Source: Photobacterium sp. JCM 19050
Lineage (GTDB): Bacteria; Pseudomonadota; Gammaproteobacteria; Enterobacterales; Vibrionaceae
Reading direction: 5' to 3'
DNA length: 64,000 nucleotides
NCBI GenBank assembly: GCA_001310455.1
Contig: BAXG01000001.1
Span: 1 to 64,000 of the forward strand
The position numbers were made by a program, and so were the translations under genes. The notes under the pieces are model-generated. The model was not told where the DNA came from, made no database searches, and worked only from the letters and a program-made list of their open reading frames with translations. This document shows positions 15,308-22,773 of this stretch, one piece after another. Position 1 is the first letter of the stretch. Each line of letters opens with the position of its first letter.

Positions 15308-16029
15308 TTAGTCAGGGAAATGAGCATGTTCTTTAGGTAAGAAAAGACGCGCCGACTGCTCCGTAGAAACTTGGTGCAAATAGTTCTCTCGACAAAAGCA
15401 ATAACCACACTCTCGCACTATGATTTTTTCTCGTATTCCATGGAAGTTTTCAGTAGCAGAGAATAATGCATTCTTCATTTCATTAAATACATGAGTATCA
15501 CCATAAATTTGGATTCTTGGGTCATCCACAATGATCTCTTCCAAAGATGAAAATAGCACCGGTCGTCCAGGTTTTCGTATGGTGATCATTTTCTTTTGTC
15601 TCTCATACTGGTCCCAATTAGCCCTTAACTCATCAACACTTTGAAAGTATCGTTCTTCCGCTGGCACAGTTGCAGACCAATACATCGGATTATCTTTTGT
15701 AATCCATACATCTACATCGTCTTCAAGCAAAAAGCTAACATTTAATTTAAAGAGAACCGGACCATATAAATTCTGTCTTGGGAAATAACCATGTAAGTCA
15801 GCTGTATCTAAAACACATCGTCCCACACACCGAACTCTTTATCCTCACCGTCTGAAGCTTGGACTGTCTGAGTCAAAGTGCTTCGTTCAATGTCACCTCG
15901 CGACAACAAACCACCAGATAATATGAATGAAATGCTAGTAGCGACTGTGTTGGCATGATGGAGGTAGTTGATAGATTTTTCTTGGAAAAATTGATGAAGT
16001 TCAATATTGTTTAGTTTCATTGGCGTCAT
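15308..16029 (-). CDS. putative DarT/ADP-ribosyltransferase-like protein, split by a frameshift (cassette gene)
   Basis: Two ORFs join when one T is restored in a T-run near 15815: GEDKEFGVWDDVF continues as LDTADLHGYFPRQNLYGPVL. The start MTPMKLNNIELHQFFQEK leads into YLHHANTVATSISFILSGGL and LSRGDIE, a pattern like the N-terminal NAD-binding region of DarT/DUF4433 ADP-ribosyltransferases (H...N...Gl.sR). The C-terminal part has ECGYCFCRENYLH, possibly a metal site. Total about 240 residues. DarT enzymes modify DNA and act in toxin-antitoxin or anti-phage systems; no partner antitoxin is visible. Assignment is by pattern only. Confidence 0.4.
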
Positions 16030-16115
16030 ATCAAAAAGTAAACAACTTCCAGAGTATCACTCCGGACCACATAAGAACAAAGTTTCATATATTTAGGGGG
16101 TGTAACCATTGCAAC

Positions 16116-16165
16116 ACCTAACAATTTAATAGAAGGCGTCATGCACGTTTTTCCGTCTAGTTCCG
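16116..16165 (-). repeat. truncated attC-like repeat, proximal end of the array
   Basis: ACCTAACAATTTAATAGAAG then GCGTCATGCACGTTTTTCCG is the left arm and centre of the repeat family seen at 13785 and 14511. The expected right arm (AGCC, AAAAGAAT...) is missing; the sequence changes after about 16165. The cassette array therefore ends here by truncation, with no attI site or integrase gene beyond it in the window. Confidence 0.6.
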
Positions 16166-16553
16166 TGACAACGTAATCAGCACTAACGCGTTCTTTCACC
16201 CACGCTACCGCCCTTGGGTCACAGCCCCACGGCCTACAGTTGCCTGATTTTCTGAGGGAATTCTAACGCAGGTAGAAAGGGATGATTAGTGATTTGCCTA
16301 GAAAAATATATTGAAATTGATGAATGAAGCAATACTGTTAATCACCTATTTATCAATGAAATAAGTCCATTTATCGTGTGAATTGGTATGCTGATCTCGG
16401 ATTGACTGAGGGTATGGGTCTGAAATATTGGTCTGTTGAGTACAATGTCGTACCGAAAAACGTGTAGTGGCTCGCAACCCTTCAAAAGGCGGGTATCTAT
16501 CGGTGAGTACGAGGTATGTAATGGAAGGGAAAAGACGCTTCGTTTGCTGCTGA
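16166..16553. other. noncoding junction between the cassette array and phage regulators
   Basis: About 390 bp without a credible ORF. It is moderately AT-rich, with no palindrome beyond the terminator that follows. It probably contains the join between the integron cassette array and the phage-type regulatory block, but I see no direct repeat or insertion-sequence end. Confidence 0.3.
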
Positions 16554-16580
16554 GCCGCCCCGTGAACGGGGCGGCTTTTT
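16554..16580 (+). terminator. strong intrinsic terminator
   Basis: GCCGCCCCGT-GA-ACGGGGCGGC is a perfect GC-rich stem followed by TTTTTC. It reads as a terminator on the plus strand and lies just beyond the 3' end of the minus-strand RHH gene. Confidence 0.85.
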
Positions 16581-16618
16581 CATTATCTGCCGCTTACTAA
16601 TTGTGCGGGGATACTGTT

Positions 16619-17038
16619 TCAGAATTCAATAAAAAAACCATCGGCTGACACATCATCATCGATAGAAAACCCCTTATCCTTTAGCTCCTTTAAGATAGGT
16701 GTAATGGTTTCTTCCCACGCATCTTCTGTATAGCTGTCCAATTCGTATTTTGATAGATCGATTTGGGTGCTTTGCCCGCCTAGTCTGGCGGTACGTTCGA
16801 TCTCAAAATAACAAAGCTGACGAATGCTCTGAACAACATTCTCGCGGCTGCGTTGCGCAAGCTCTCTTGCTTGACTCGCGTCTGAGATTGATCCTTGTGG
16901 TTCCTTCGATGCGAAACTCATCTCCAATCGATTCACGATTTCAGAATTCATGGTGCGGTCATTTTCTTTGGCGGCACTGACAACTTGTGTATGAAGCTTC
17001 CTTGGAAGTCGCAAGGCAGTTTTTTGTATGTCATTCAT
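16619..17038 (-). CDS. Arc-family ribbon-helix-helix regulator with C-terminal extension
   Basis: 139 residues. Residues 1-48 are an Arc/MetJ-type ribbon-helix-helix: MNDIQKTALRLPRKLHTQVV and SAAKENDRTMNSEIVNRLEM, with KTALRLPR as the DNA-contacting strand and MNSEIVNRL as helix B. The rest (about 90 residues) is acidic and helical, with a Ser/Gln-rich linker, and may serve oligomerisation or anti-repressor binding. It is divergent to a second RHH gene at 17281 across a promoter with two palindromic operators, the layout of a phage immunity switch as in P22 Arc/Mnt. Good start with GAATG context. Confidence 0.8.
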   Translation of the reverse strand: MNDIQKTALRLPRKLHTQVVSAAKENDRTMNSEIVNRLEMSFASKEPQGSISDASQARELAQRSRENVVQSIRQLCYFEIERTARLGGQSTQIDLSKYELDSYTEDAWEETITPILKELKDKGFSIDDDVSADGFFIEF

Positions 17039-17116
17039 TCGATTTGTTTTCTGAAATGCTCTAAGCGATTCAATAAGTGTACTAAAAATGAATTTTTCTA
17101 TGAAGCTATTTCAAGT

Positions 17117-17162
17117 TTGACTTCATTATGAAGTCCGGCTATATTGAATTCATAGTGAAGTC
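17117..17162 (+). promoter_or_regulatory. phage-type promoter overlapped by two operators
   Basis: TTGACT (17117-17122) and TATATT (17140-17145) are 17 bases apart, a near-consensus sigma-70 promoter pointing to the RHH gene at 17281. A perfect 17-bp palindrome GACTTCAT-T-ATGAAGTC (17119-17135) covers the -35 box and spacer. A second imperfect copy GAATTCAT-A-GTGAAGTC (17146-17162) starts right after the -10 box. Their centres are 27 bp apart. Binding of an RHH repressor to either would block transcription. Confidence 0.75.
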
Positions 17163-17280
17163 TGAGAGTGGTGGATACATAGGAAGTTGTACTTGGAGCA
17201 ATGACACGGCATGCGCTTAGAAGTGAAGTTGTTGAGGCAAGTCAACCTGATCCCGGTACTTCAAAATGGAGGAAAGTTAA

Positions 17281-17448
17281 ATGGGTATATCAATCCAGAA
17301 CAGACGCAGCCAGTTCAGCCTAAGGATTCCCGTTGAATTGAAAGGGGAGTTAAAGACGCGTGCTGCGGAAAACGGCCGCTCACTTAACGCGGAGTTGCTT
17401 TTCCGTTTGAGGCAGTCACTTAAGGAGAAGAGAAATGACCAGCAATAA
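17281..17448 (+). CDS. short Arc-type ribbon-helix-helix DNA-binding protein
   Basis: 55 residues starting MGISIQNRRSQFSLRIPVEL (ATG 17281; GGAGG lies about 13 bases upstream). RSQFSLRIPVEL is the beta-strand and LKTRAAENGRSLNAELLFRL the two helices, the full Arc/Mnt fold with almost nothing else. Divergent from the 139-residue RHH gene and followed by a stem-loop and the Rha gene. In lambdoid phages such small Arc-like proteins shut off antirepressor or early genes, so a similar role over the downstream Rha/KilAC gene is plausible. Confidence 0.8.
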   Translation: MGISIQNRRSQFSLRIPVELKGELKTRAAENGRSLNAELLFRLRQSLKEKRNDQQ

Positions 17449-17451
17449 AAA

Positions 17452-17475
17452 ACCCCAGTGCAGCAACACTGGGGT
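17452..17475. terminator. perfect stem-loop between the RHH and Rha genes
   Basis: ACCCCAGTG - CAGCAA - CACTGGGGT is a nine-base perfect stem preceded by a run of six A. On the minus strand this becomes a stem followed by TTTTTTATT, a good intrinsic terminator; on the plus strand it lacks a T run and could instead be an mRNA hairpin just upstream of the Rha start. Confidence 0.65.
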
Positions 17476-17492
17476 CATATATCAACCACCCG

Positions 17493-18329
17493 GTGAAAGT
17501 ATGGAGATACAGTGATGAGTTTAGATCAAACCCCAAAAAGGTACAGGGGAATACGCTGGTTTCTATTGACCAGCAGGGCGTACCTGTGACGACATCCCTC
17601 GCAGTCGCGGAAGGTGTAGGAAACCCTCACAAGTCAGTCATCCAATTAATTCGTTTAAATATTGGAGATTTCGAGGATTTCGGAAGGGTCGCATTTCAAA
17701 TGCTACCCTTTGAAACCCTCGGTGGCACCCAAAAAAGGGAAGTCGCCATCCTCAACGAACAGCAAGCCACTCTTCTGATGACCTACATGCGCAACAACGA
17801 TGTTGTCCGCGCATTCAAAAAACGGCTGGTGAAGGAATTCTACACACTGGCCTCCACCGCCCATGATGACAGCCACCTTCCACGCAACTACAAAGAAGCC
17901 CTGCTTGAACTTGTTGCCAAGGAAGAGCAGCGCGAACAACTGTTGCTGGAGAACCGTCAGAAGGATGAAGAAATCCACGACCTTAAAAACCTGTTCAAAC
18001 AGGGGATGACCCTCCCGGCATTCTGCAAAATGCTGAATGGGGTGAACGTTAACCAAGTGAATGCGTTTTTTAAGGACAGGGGATGGCTGTTTCATGACGG
18101 CAGGGACTTCCGGGTTGCAAGTTATGCCCGTGACCGCTACCTCACCGAGAACAACACTGAAATCAGCCCGCATGGCCGCGAGCCTTTTATCCGGTACAAG
18201 GTAACCTTGCTGAGAAAAGGGGCAGGGCGAGCCTATGATTACTACCGGCAGGGCATGTTGCCAATGAAAAAGGACTGGGACGGTAAGTTTTCCCATTGGA
18301 AGCAAGACAACCCGTCAGATGCGGCGTAA
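17493..18329 (+). CDS. phage regulatory protein, Rha domain plus KilAC antirepressor domain
   Basis: About 270 residues. The N-terminal Rha domain spans NTLVSIDQQGVPVTTSLAVA, then GNPHKSVIQLIRLNI and EQQATLLMTYMRNNDVVRAF. A coiled linker (KEEQREQLLLENRQKDEEI) leads to a KilAC-type domain near residues 165-260 (MTLPAFCKMLNGVNVNQVNA and LFHDGRDFRVASYARDRYL). Such proteins act in temperate phages as antirepressors or early regulators. The start is uncertain: a GTG at 17493 is in frame but lacks an RBS, while ATG 17515 has GGAGA upstream and joins the frame if one base is restored in the A-run near 17538. It follows the Arc-type gene, which may repress it. Confidence 0.8.
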   Translation: MKVWRYSDEFRSNPKKVQGNTLVSIDQQGVPVTTSLAVAEGVGNPHKSVIQLIRLNIGDFEDFGRVAFQMLPFETLGGTQKREVAILNEQQATLLMTYMRNNDVVRAFKKRLVKEFYTLASTAHDDSHLPRNYKEALLELVAKEEQREQLLLENRQKDEEIHDLKNLFKQGMTLPAFCKMLNGVNVNQVNAFFKDRGWLFHDGRDFRVASYARDRYLTENNTEISPHGREPFIRYKVTLLRKGAGRAYDYYRQGMLPMKKDWDGKFSHWKQDNPSDAA

Positions 18330-18339
18330 GGAGGGCGAT

Positions 18340-18534
18340 ATGTTGAGCGCGGTAACCCCGGATTACGAGCCAAGCAGCGCCCCAATGCTCAGTGCCGAAC
18401 AGGCATCGGACGTGCTGGCTTATATGGCGATGACGGTCACGACGGAGCCCCTGAGTGAAAAAGCCGCTGTCGGGCAGAGCTTGCTGTTGAGATGGCTGTC
18501 GGCGTCATTGCGGGAGCAGGGGAAATGTCGGTAA
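18340..18534 (+). CDS. small phage protein of unknown function
   Basis: 64 residues from ATG 18340 (MLSAVTPDYEPSSAPMLS), chosen because AAGGAGGG lies just before it; the ORF is open 21 bases further upstream. It begins 10 bases after the Rha stop, so it is co-transcribed. The centre (AEQASDVLAYMAMTV) is helical and acidic; no motif recognised. Short ORFs of this kind often follow phage antirepressor genes. Confidence 0.5.
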   Translation: MLSAVTPDYEPSSAPMLSAEQASDVLAYMAMTVTTEPLSEKAAVGQSLLLRWLSASLREQGKCR

Positions 18535-18559
18535 TGCAGTACTTAAAACTGAATAAAAA

Positions 18560-18585
18560 GCCGCCATCCGTAAAATGGTGGCGGC
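18560..18585 (-). terminator. intrinsic terminator of the PTS operon
   Basis: On the minus strand GCCGCCACCA - loop - TGGCGGC is followed by TTTTTATTC, just 30 bases after the DUF7916 stop at 18616. It ends the four-gene PTS operon and also separates it from the phage genes ending at 18534. Confidence 0.8.
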
Positions 18586-18615
18586 AGATGGTTCTAAATG
18601 TGTGTTACAAAACTC

Positions 18616-19494
18616 TCAGCGTCGGTTTGCCATTCTCTTGTATTGATGGCGTCGGCCACGGATGGTAATACCCATTCTCATGATATTTTCAGGACAAGCG
18701 ATCCCGCCTGCTCCTGCATCACCAATATGTACAATGTCGGCACCGGCAGCTTTTGAGGCCATTGCAACAGTTTCAATGTAGCTTTCACAAGCGGTTTCCT
18801 GGGATGTGCCCATTGCTAACAGTCCTAATAGTCCTGCTTGGTGAGCCGCCTTCATCATTTCCGTGGCCAGTTCAGGTGTCACACCCGGCGTGGTGTAGGG
18901 GGCGGGGAACATCACAATATCCGCTCCAGCATCAGCGAATTTTTGAACAATTCCCAAGTTATAGTCATTGCCAGCGCCACCACCGTGCATTTTACCGGCA
19001 ATGATCAAAATATCGGCAGATACATCCCTGACGACTTTTATCGCTTCCAATATTGCTTCTTGCGTGACCCCGTAGCCGGGATTCCCAGTGATCATGATGT
19101 AGTCCAGACCCAATTCAATGGCACGTTCAACGTTTTGATAAGACACGGTACGGCCATAGGGGATGTCGTAGATGTCTTGATCAACAGGCTCAAGGTTGCA
19201 ACCCAAAAGTCTTCCGGTATATTTCTTGATCGTTTCGATTCTGACTGCTTTAGTCCCTTCGTCAGTCACGACGACGCCAGGGTAACAAACATCAAATCCA
19301 TTTAACGTAATAAGGTCAGCGCCAAAAGCTGCGGCGATTTCTGCACCGGAGACAACGTCGTAAGGTGGATTAAATGTGACGACGTTTTCTACCATTAATG
19401 TCCGACCTTCCGATCTCCTTATGGACTCTACAACATCAGACCGAGACATGTTTGCTATATCTACACTGGTGATATCAAAAATACGCTTGTTCAT
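18616..19494 (-). CDS. DUF7916 family protein, TIM-barrel type, linked to a PTS
   Basis: The start MNKRIFDITSVDIANMSRSD (ATG 19494) lies after a weak RBS; an upstream ORF extension is not supported. About 292 residues with the alternating alpha/beta pattern of a TIM barrel: ADLITLNGFDVCYPGV, then LDYIMITGNPGYGV, ADILIIAGKMHGGGAGND, ADIVMFPAPYTTPGV and ADIVHIGDAGAGGI. It resembles BtpA/phosphonomutase-like or phosphate-binding barrels and, in my memory of sequence databases, is repeatedly found beside lactose/cellobiose-type PTS genes. The reaction is not known; metabolism of the phosphorylated sugar delivered by the PTS is likely. It is the fourth gene of the operon, 13 bases after IIA. Confidence 0.75.
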   Translation of the reverse strand: MNKRIFDITSVDIANMSRSDVVESIRRSEGRTLMVENVVTFNPPYDVVSGAEIAAAFGADLITLNGFDVCYPGVVVTDEGTKAVRIETIKKYTGRLLGCNLEPVDQDIYDIPYGRTVSYQNVERAIELGLDYIMITGNPGYGVTQEAILEAIKVVRDVSADILIIAGKMHGGGAGNDYNLGIVQKFADAGADIVMFPAPYTTPGVTPELATEMMKAAHQAGLLGLLAMGTSQETACESYIETVAMASKAAGADIVHIGDAGAGGIACPENIMRMGITIRGRRHQYKRMANRR

Positions 19495-19507
19495 AATTAA
19501 TCCATTA

Positions 19508-19843
19508 TTAATTTGCAATTTTTTTATAAATAAATAGAAACTCGTTTGCCAAATCACGACAAAGCATCGTCGTCATAATATGGTCTTGGATATGCGTTAG
19601 GATTAACGTCATGTTTATTTTTCCTTCCCCTTCATCGAATCCAATTAGCGAGGTTTGGCTCTTATGCGCTTCCGCTAAAGCATCATCTGATTGCTTTAAT
19701 AATGCTTCCGCTTCTTTTATTTCACCTTGTCTTGCTAATGCGATTGCATTCATAATCAGAGAGCGCGCCTCCCCAATTTTGCAAAGCATGGACATTAAAA
19801 ATTCTTCGGAGGTCAATTTTGATTTTGTGTCTAGTTCATCCAT
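19508..19843 (-). CDS. PTS lactose/cellobiose-type IIA component
   Basis: 111 residues, all helical, of the Lac-IIA trimeric fold. The conserved phosphorylation site is ILTHIQDHIMTTML near residue 80, where the His of the H-x-QDH motif takes phosphate from HPr, and the trimer-centre Asp is in the same helix. Length is normal for the family (about 105-115). It passes phosphate to the IIB protein encoded upstream. Gene order IIB, IIC, IIA, DUF7916 with gaps of 13 to 47 bases shows one operon. Confidence 0.9.
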   Translation of the reverse strand: MDELDTKSKLTSEEFLMSMLCKIGEARSLIMNAIALARQGEIKEAEALLKQSDDALAEAHKSQTSLIGFDEGEGKINMTLILTHIQDHIMTTMLCRDLANEFLFIYKKIAN

Positions 19844-19858
19844 GATAACTCCATATAA

Positions 19859-21154
19859 TCAGGTTGTAGACGGCTGCTCTTCTAACAATAGCTGTTTTTC
19901 ATGGCTCTTAAAAAATGGGTAATATATTGCGATACTTATTAATATACACAGCAATACTACTAAAGCTGCTTTGCCGGAATTGGTCGCAATGACTGCACCA
20001 ATAGGGGCCGGCATGGTCCATGGAGGTAAGGCAACGATTTTTGATATCAGGTCATACTTAAAGCAAAACCAGACAATCGATGCGTTGGTGATGGGGGCCA
20101 AAATCCAAGGAATGAAATAGATTGGATTCATAACAATTGGCGCCCCAAATATCACAGGTTCGTTAATGTTAAATGCGCCAGGAACAATCGACATACGACC
20201 AATTGCCTTAAGGTGCGCAGATTTTGAACGTACCATCAAAAGCACAAAGCCAAATGTTCCGCCTGCACCACCGATAAAAACAAAGAAATCTAGCAGGGGA
20301 CTTACAAATATCTTGGGGAGTTCCAAACCAGCTTCCATCGCGTCTTGGTTTAATCCGAGATTGAGCAAAAGCACTGGAAAAAGAATGCCTTGTGTAACTA
20401 CGCTTCCTCCGTGAATGCCGCAAAACCATAACATCTGAATCAGCAGAATGGCTAAAATACAAGCGGCAAAAGAATCGGAAGCAACGACTAATGGTTTGAA
20501 CATGTTCATAATTGCTGTTGGAATATTTAAATCCGCATATCCAAGAGCTGTATTAATTGCTGTTACAATTATTGCGACAAAAACGATTGGTATTAATAAG
20601 TCAAACGACGCAGAGATCTTGGGTGGAACTGCTTCGGGAAGCCTAATTCTGATGTTGAAACGAATTAATGCCCGTTGGAGTTCGGGAATAAGTAATCCAC
20701 ATAAGATGGCTGTAAACGCACCTTTCGCACCAAGGTTGGCTGCCGGTAACACACCTCCCACAGTTTCAACAGACTGTAGTGGAGAGGCGGCTAAGAGAAA
20801 GCCAAACATAGATAGCAGACCAGTATTTTTAGCCGATAGCCTATAAGACTCTGCCAAGCTATAGCCAATACTGTAAGCAGCATATAAAGCAAATATTCCC
20901 ATGCTGACATGAAAGGGTGCCATGATATTGTTATGACCAATAAGCTCTATGAGTGCTTTCCAGCCGCTAAAAAAGAAGCCTTCTTCGTATGGGGGAAATG
21001 CAAACACGAGAATTAGAGAGCCAACGATGAGAAATGGCATTGTTGCAACAAATCCATCTTTGACTGCATTAATATGTTTCTGAGATGAAACTTTCACCGC
21101 TATTGGAGAAATAACGCTCTCAATGGAACTAATGGCAGTATGAAAAAATGACAT
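19859..21154 (-). CDS. PTS lactose/cellobiose-type IIC permease
   Basis: 431 residues with about ten hydrophobic segments. Conserved features of the cellobiose-family IIC are visible: LIVGSLILVFAFPPYEEGFF early on, CGIHGGSVVTQGILFPVL in the middle (sugar-binding region), and GRMSIVPGAFNINEPVIFGA near residue 330, the highly conserved INEPVxFG motif. It imports and phosphorylates a beta-linked disaccharide or similar sugar together with IIB and IIA. No phospho-beta-glucosidase gene is nearby; DUF7916 takes that place, so the substrate may not be cellobiose. GGGGTAACT acts as RBS. Confidence 0.9.
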   Translation of the reverse strand: MSFFHTAISSIESVISPIAVKVSSQKHINAVKDGFVATMPFLIVGSLILVFAFPPYEEGFFFSGWKALIELIGHNNIMAPFHVSMGIFALYAAYSIGYSLAESYRLSAKNTGLLSMFGFLLAASPLQSVETVGGVLPAANLGAKGAFTAILCGLLIPELQRALIRFNIRIRLPEAVPPKISASFDLLIPIVFVAIIVTAINTALGYADLNIPTAIMNMFKPLVVASDSFAACILAILLIQMLWFCGIHGGSVVTQGILFPVLLLNLGLNQDAMEAGLELPKIFVSPLLDFFVFIGGAGGTFGFVLLMVRSKSAHLKAIGRMSIVPGAFNINEPVIFGAPIVMNPIYFIPWILAPITNASIVWFCFKYDLISKIVALPPWTMPAPIGAVIATNSGKAALVVLLCILISIAIYYPFFKSHEKQLLLEEQPSTT

Positions 21155-21201
21155 AGTTACCCCTTACTTCACTAGGAAGTATTAAATTTATTCGATGTGA
21201 A

Positions 21202-21510
21202 TTATAGGTCGTTGTATATTCTTAAAACTTGATTAAGTACGTTATCTCCTCGCAGGGTGCCGTAATTAATCATATCGATTAGTTCACATCCTTTGTTCAG
21301 TTCGTTCGCTCGCAATTTAAATTCATCATATTTGTATTTCACTTGCGGAGCAAGCAGGCAAATATCATGGTCTTTTATTGCTTGTTCAAATTCGGCAATA
21401 GAAAGTGCTTCTATTTCACAGTCGATATTTCTTTTTTCTGCTTCTGATTTCATTTTATTTGCAAGCATGCTTGTAGACATGCCACCTGCACAACATAGGA
21501 ATACTTTCAT
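21202..21510 (-). CDS. PTS lactose/cellobiose-type IIB component
   Basis: 102 residues. The N-terminal active site MKVFLCCAGGMSTSMLANKM has the phosphorylated Cys at the end of strand one followed by the GGMSTS phosphate-binding loop. LLAPQVKYKYDE matches the later conserved segment of the CelB/ChbB-type IIB fold. Length is typical. It is the first gene of the operon, so its upstream region should hold the promoter; AT-rich sequence is present (21510-21600) but I cannot fix the boxes. Confidence 0.9.
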   Translation of the reverse strand: MKVFLCCAGGMSTSMLANKMKSEAEKRNIDCEIEALSIAEFEQAIKDHDICLLAPQVKYKYDEFKLRANELNKGCELIDMINYGTLRGDNVLNQVLRIYNDL

Positions 21511-22345
21511 ATATATATCCTTTATATTTTAAGTACCACGAAGCCCTGCGTTAATACACAGAGGATTTAATATTATTTTTCAAAATGCACGTAACCAAAA
21601 TCCTTGGTCTCTTTTTGGAAAAGTGACCAAGGAAGAAAAGCGTATTATCAAAAATTTTATAGCACTATCATTCTAGTTCTCAATAGCGCCAGATTGCGAT
21701 GACATCGGTCACATTTTTTATTGTAATACTGATTTTTCGTAAATGGATGACGTAATTAGTGCCATGCGCGATGGTGAGAGTTATGGCGGGTTTATTTAAC
21801 TATCTGATATTTAGTGTTTTTAATTTTCCTTGAGTGTGGTTTCTGGTTTTTTTTGATGTGAAAAAACTTGATAGAAAGTAGTGGAATATTCAGTTTAATA
21901 GGAAATTACGCTCATATATTTCAGCGTAAAATGTCTTAAATACAGTTTTATCGAATGAATTGTCGGTGTTATTTCTCGGATTGCTACACTAAATTCGAGC
22001 TGGCAAATATACGTTAGTGGCGTCCTCAATAGTTCGTTTTTCACCATCGTCTTTGACGTACTCTCCCAATCGTTGTAAATGTGATTTTTAACCGCTGCTT
22101 TGAAAGTGGTGGCGGTTTATCAAGTTCTGGCTTCATTTTTGCCCGTTGTGGTGAGGGTTTTTTTTGGATATCCAGCAGGGAGGCGTTGCGCACTGCAGGA
22201 AAAATGCGCAGGGATTGACAAGGAAGACAAATTAAATTTCTTGAGTTACGCTGTCACGGAGTGTTGTCACATCCAATTAGCCGGAGTTATACCCCGAGCG
22301 TTCAATTACGGTGTGTCCCATCAGATTCATATCTAGGGTAAACGT
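21511..22345. other. 835-bp noncoding region between the PTS operon and csaA
   Basis: The region between two divergent genes holds promoters for both but no ORF I trust; the 78-residue ORF at 22100-22336 has odd composition (Cys- and Val-rich) and no RBS. An AT-rich half (21530-22020) lies next to the PTS, and a GC-richer half (22080-22330) next to csaA. No terminator, repeat or RNA gene recognised. Confidence 0.4.
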
Positions 22346-22699
22346 ATGAAACATGCTCCTATCAAAGACGAAATCACCTTTGATGATTTTGCAAAAGTTG
22401 ATATCCGTGTCGGTCAGATTGTCGAGGTTAGTGACGTTGCCAAATCTGTTAAGCTGATGAAACTGACTGTCGATTTCGGTGACCACACGCGCACGATTTT
22501 GGCAAGCATTAAACAAGAGCGGGAGAACCCGAAAGAAATCGAGGGTAAACAAGCACTGTTTGTGGTCAATTTGCCCGAGAGAAAGATGGCCGGTGAAATC
22601 TCCCAAGGCATGCTGTTCGATATTGGCTATGAGGACAAACTGACGCCGTGCCTGGCATGCCCGGAATCAGACATTCCCAATGGGGCCAGAGCGGGGTAG
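22346..22699 (+). CDS. csaA: CsaA/YgjH-type tRNA-binding domain protein
   Basis: 117 residues, OB-fold of the EMAP/Arc1p type. Signature: ITFDDFAKVDIRVGQIVEV at the start, KLMKLTVDFGDHTRTILASI in the middle, and LPERKMAGEISQGMLFDIGY near residue 75, where the conserved GxxSxGM motif binds the tRNA elbow. CsaA-like proteins bind tRNA and have been described as secretion-related chaperones in Bacillus. The gene is monocistronic here, upstream of an unrelated ORF. Housekeeping-like rather than phage, which shows that the DNA between the two prophage blocks is not all phage. Confidence 0.9.
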   Translation: MKHAPIKDEITFDDFAKVDIRVGQIVEVSDVAKSVKLMKLTVDFGDHTRTILASIKQERENPKEIEGKQALFVVNLPERKMAGEISQGMLFDIGYEDKLTPCLACPESDIPNGARAG

Positions 22700-22773
22700 G
22701 TATTTTCTAATTGACAATGACCCCAATAGTTTCTTTTAACCAAGAGAATTGACTTAGGGCTATAAGTAGACAA

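Noticed and set aside
7331..16165. Repeats considered as a CRISPR array
   Set aside because: Units are 95-175 bp, spaced by genes of variable length and with covarying arms; no short regular spacers and no cas genes.
17703..18305. 200-residue minus ORF
   Set aside because: Antisense to the clear Rha/KilAC gene, whose frame carries recognised domains.
22100..22336. 78-residue plus ORF before csaA
   Set aside because: No ribosome binding site, Val/Cys-rich random-like composition, and it ends in the csaA leader.
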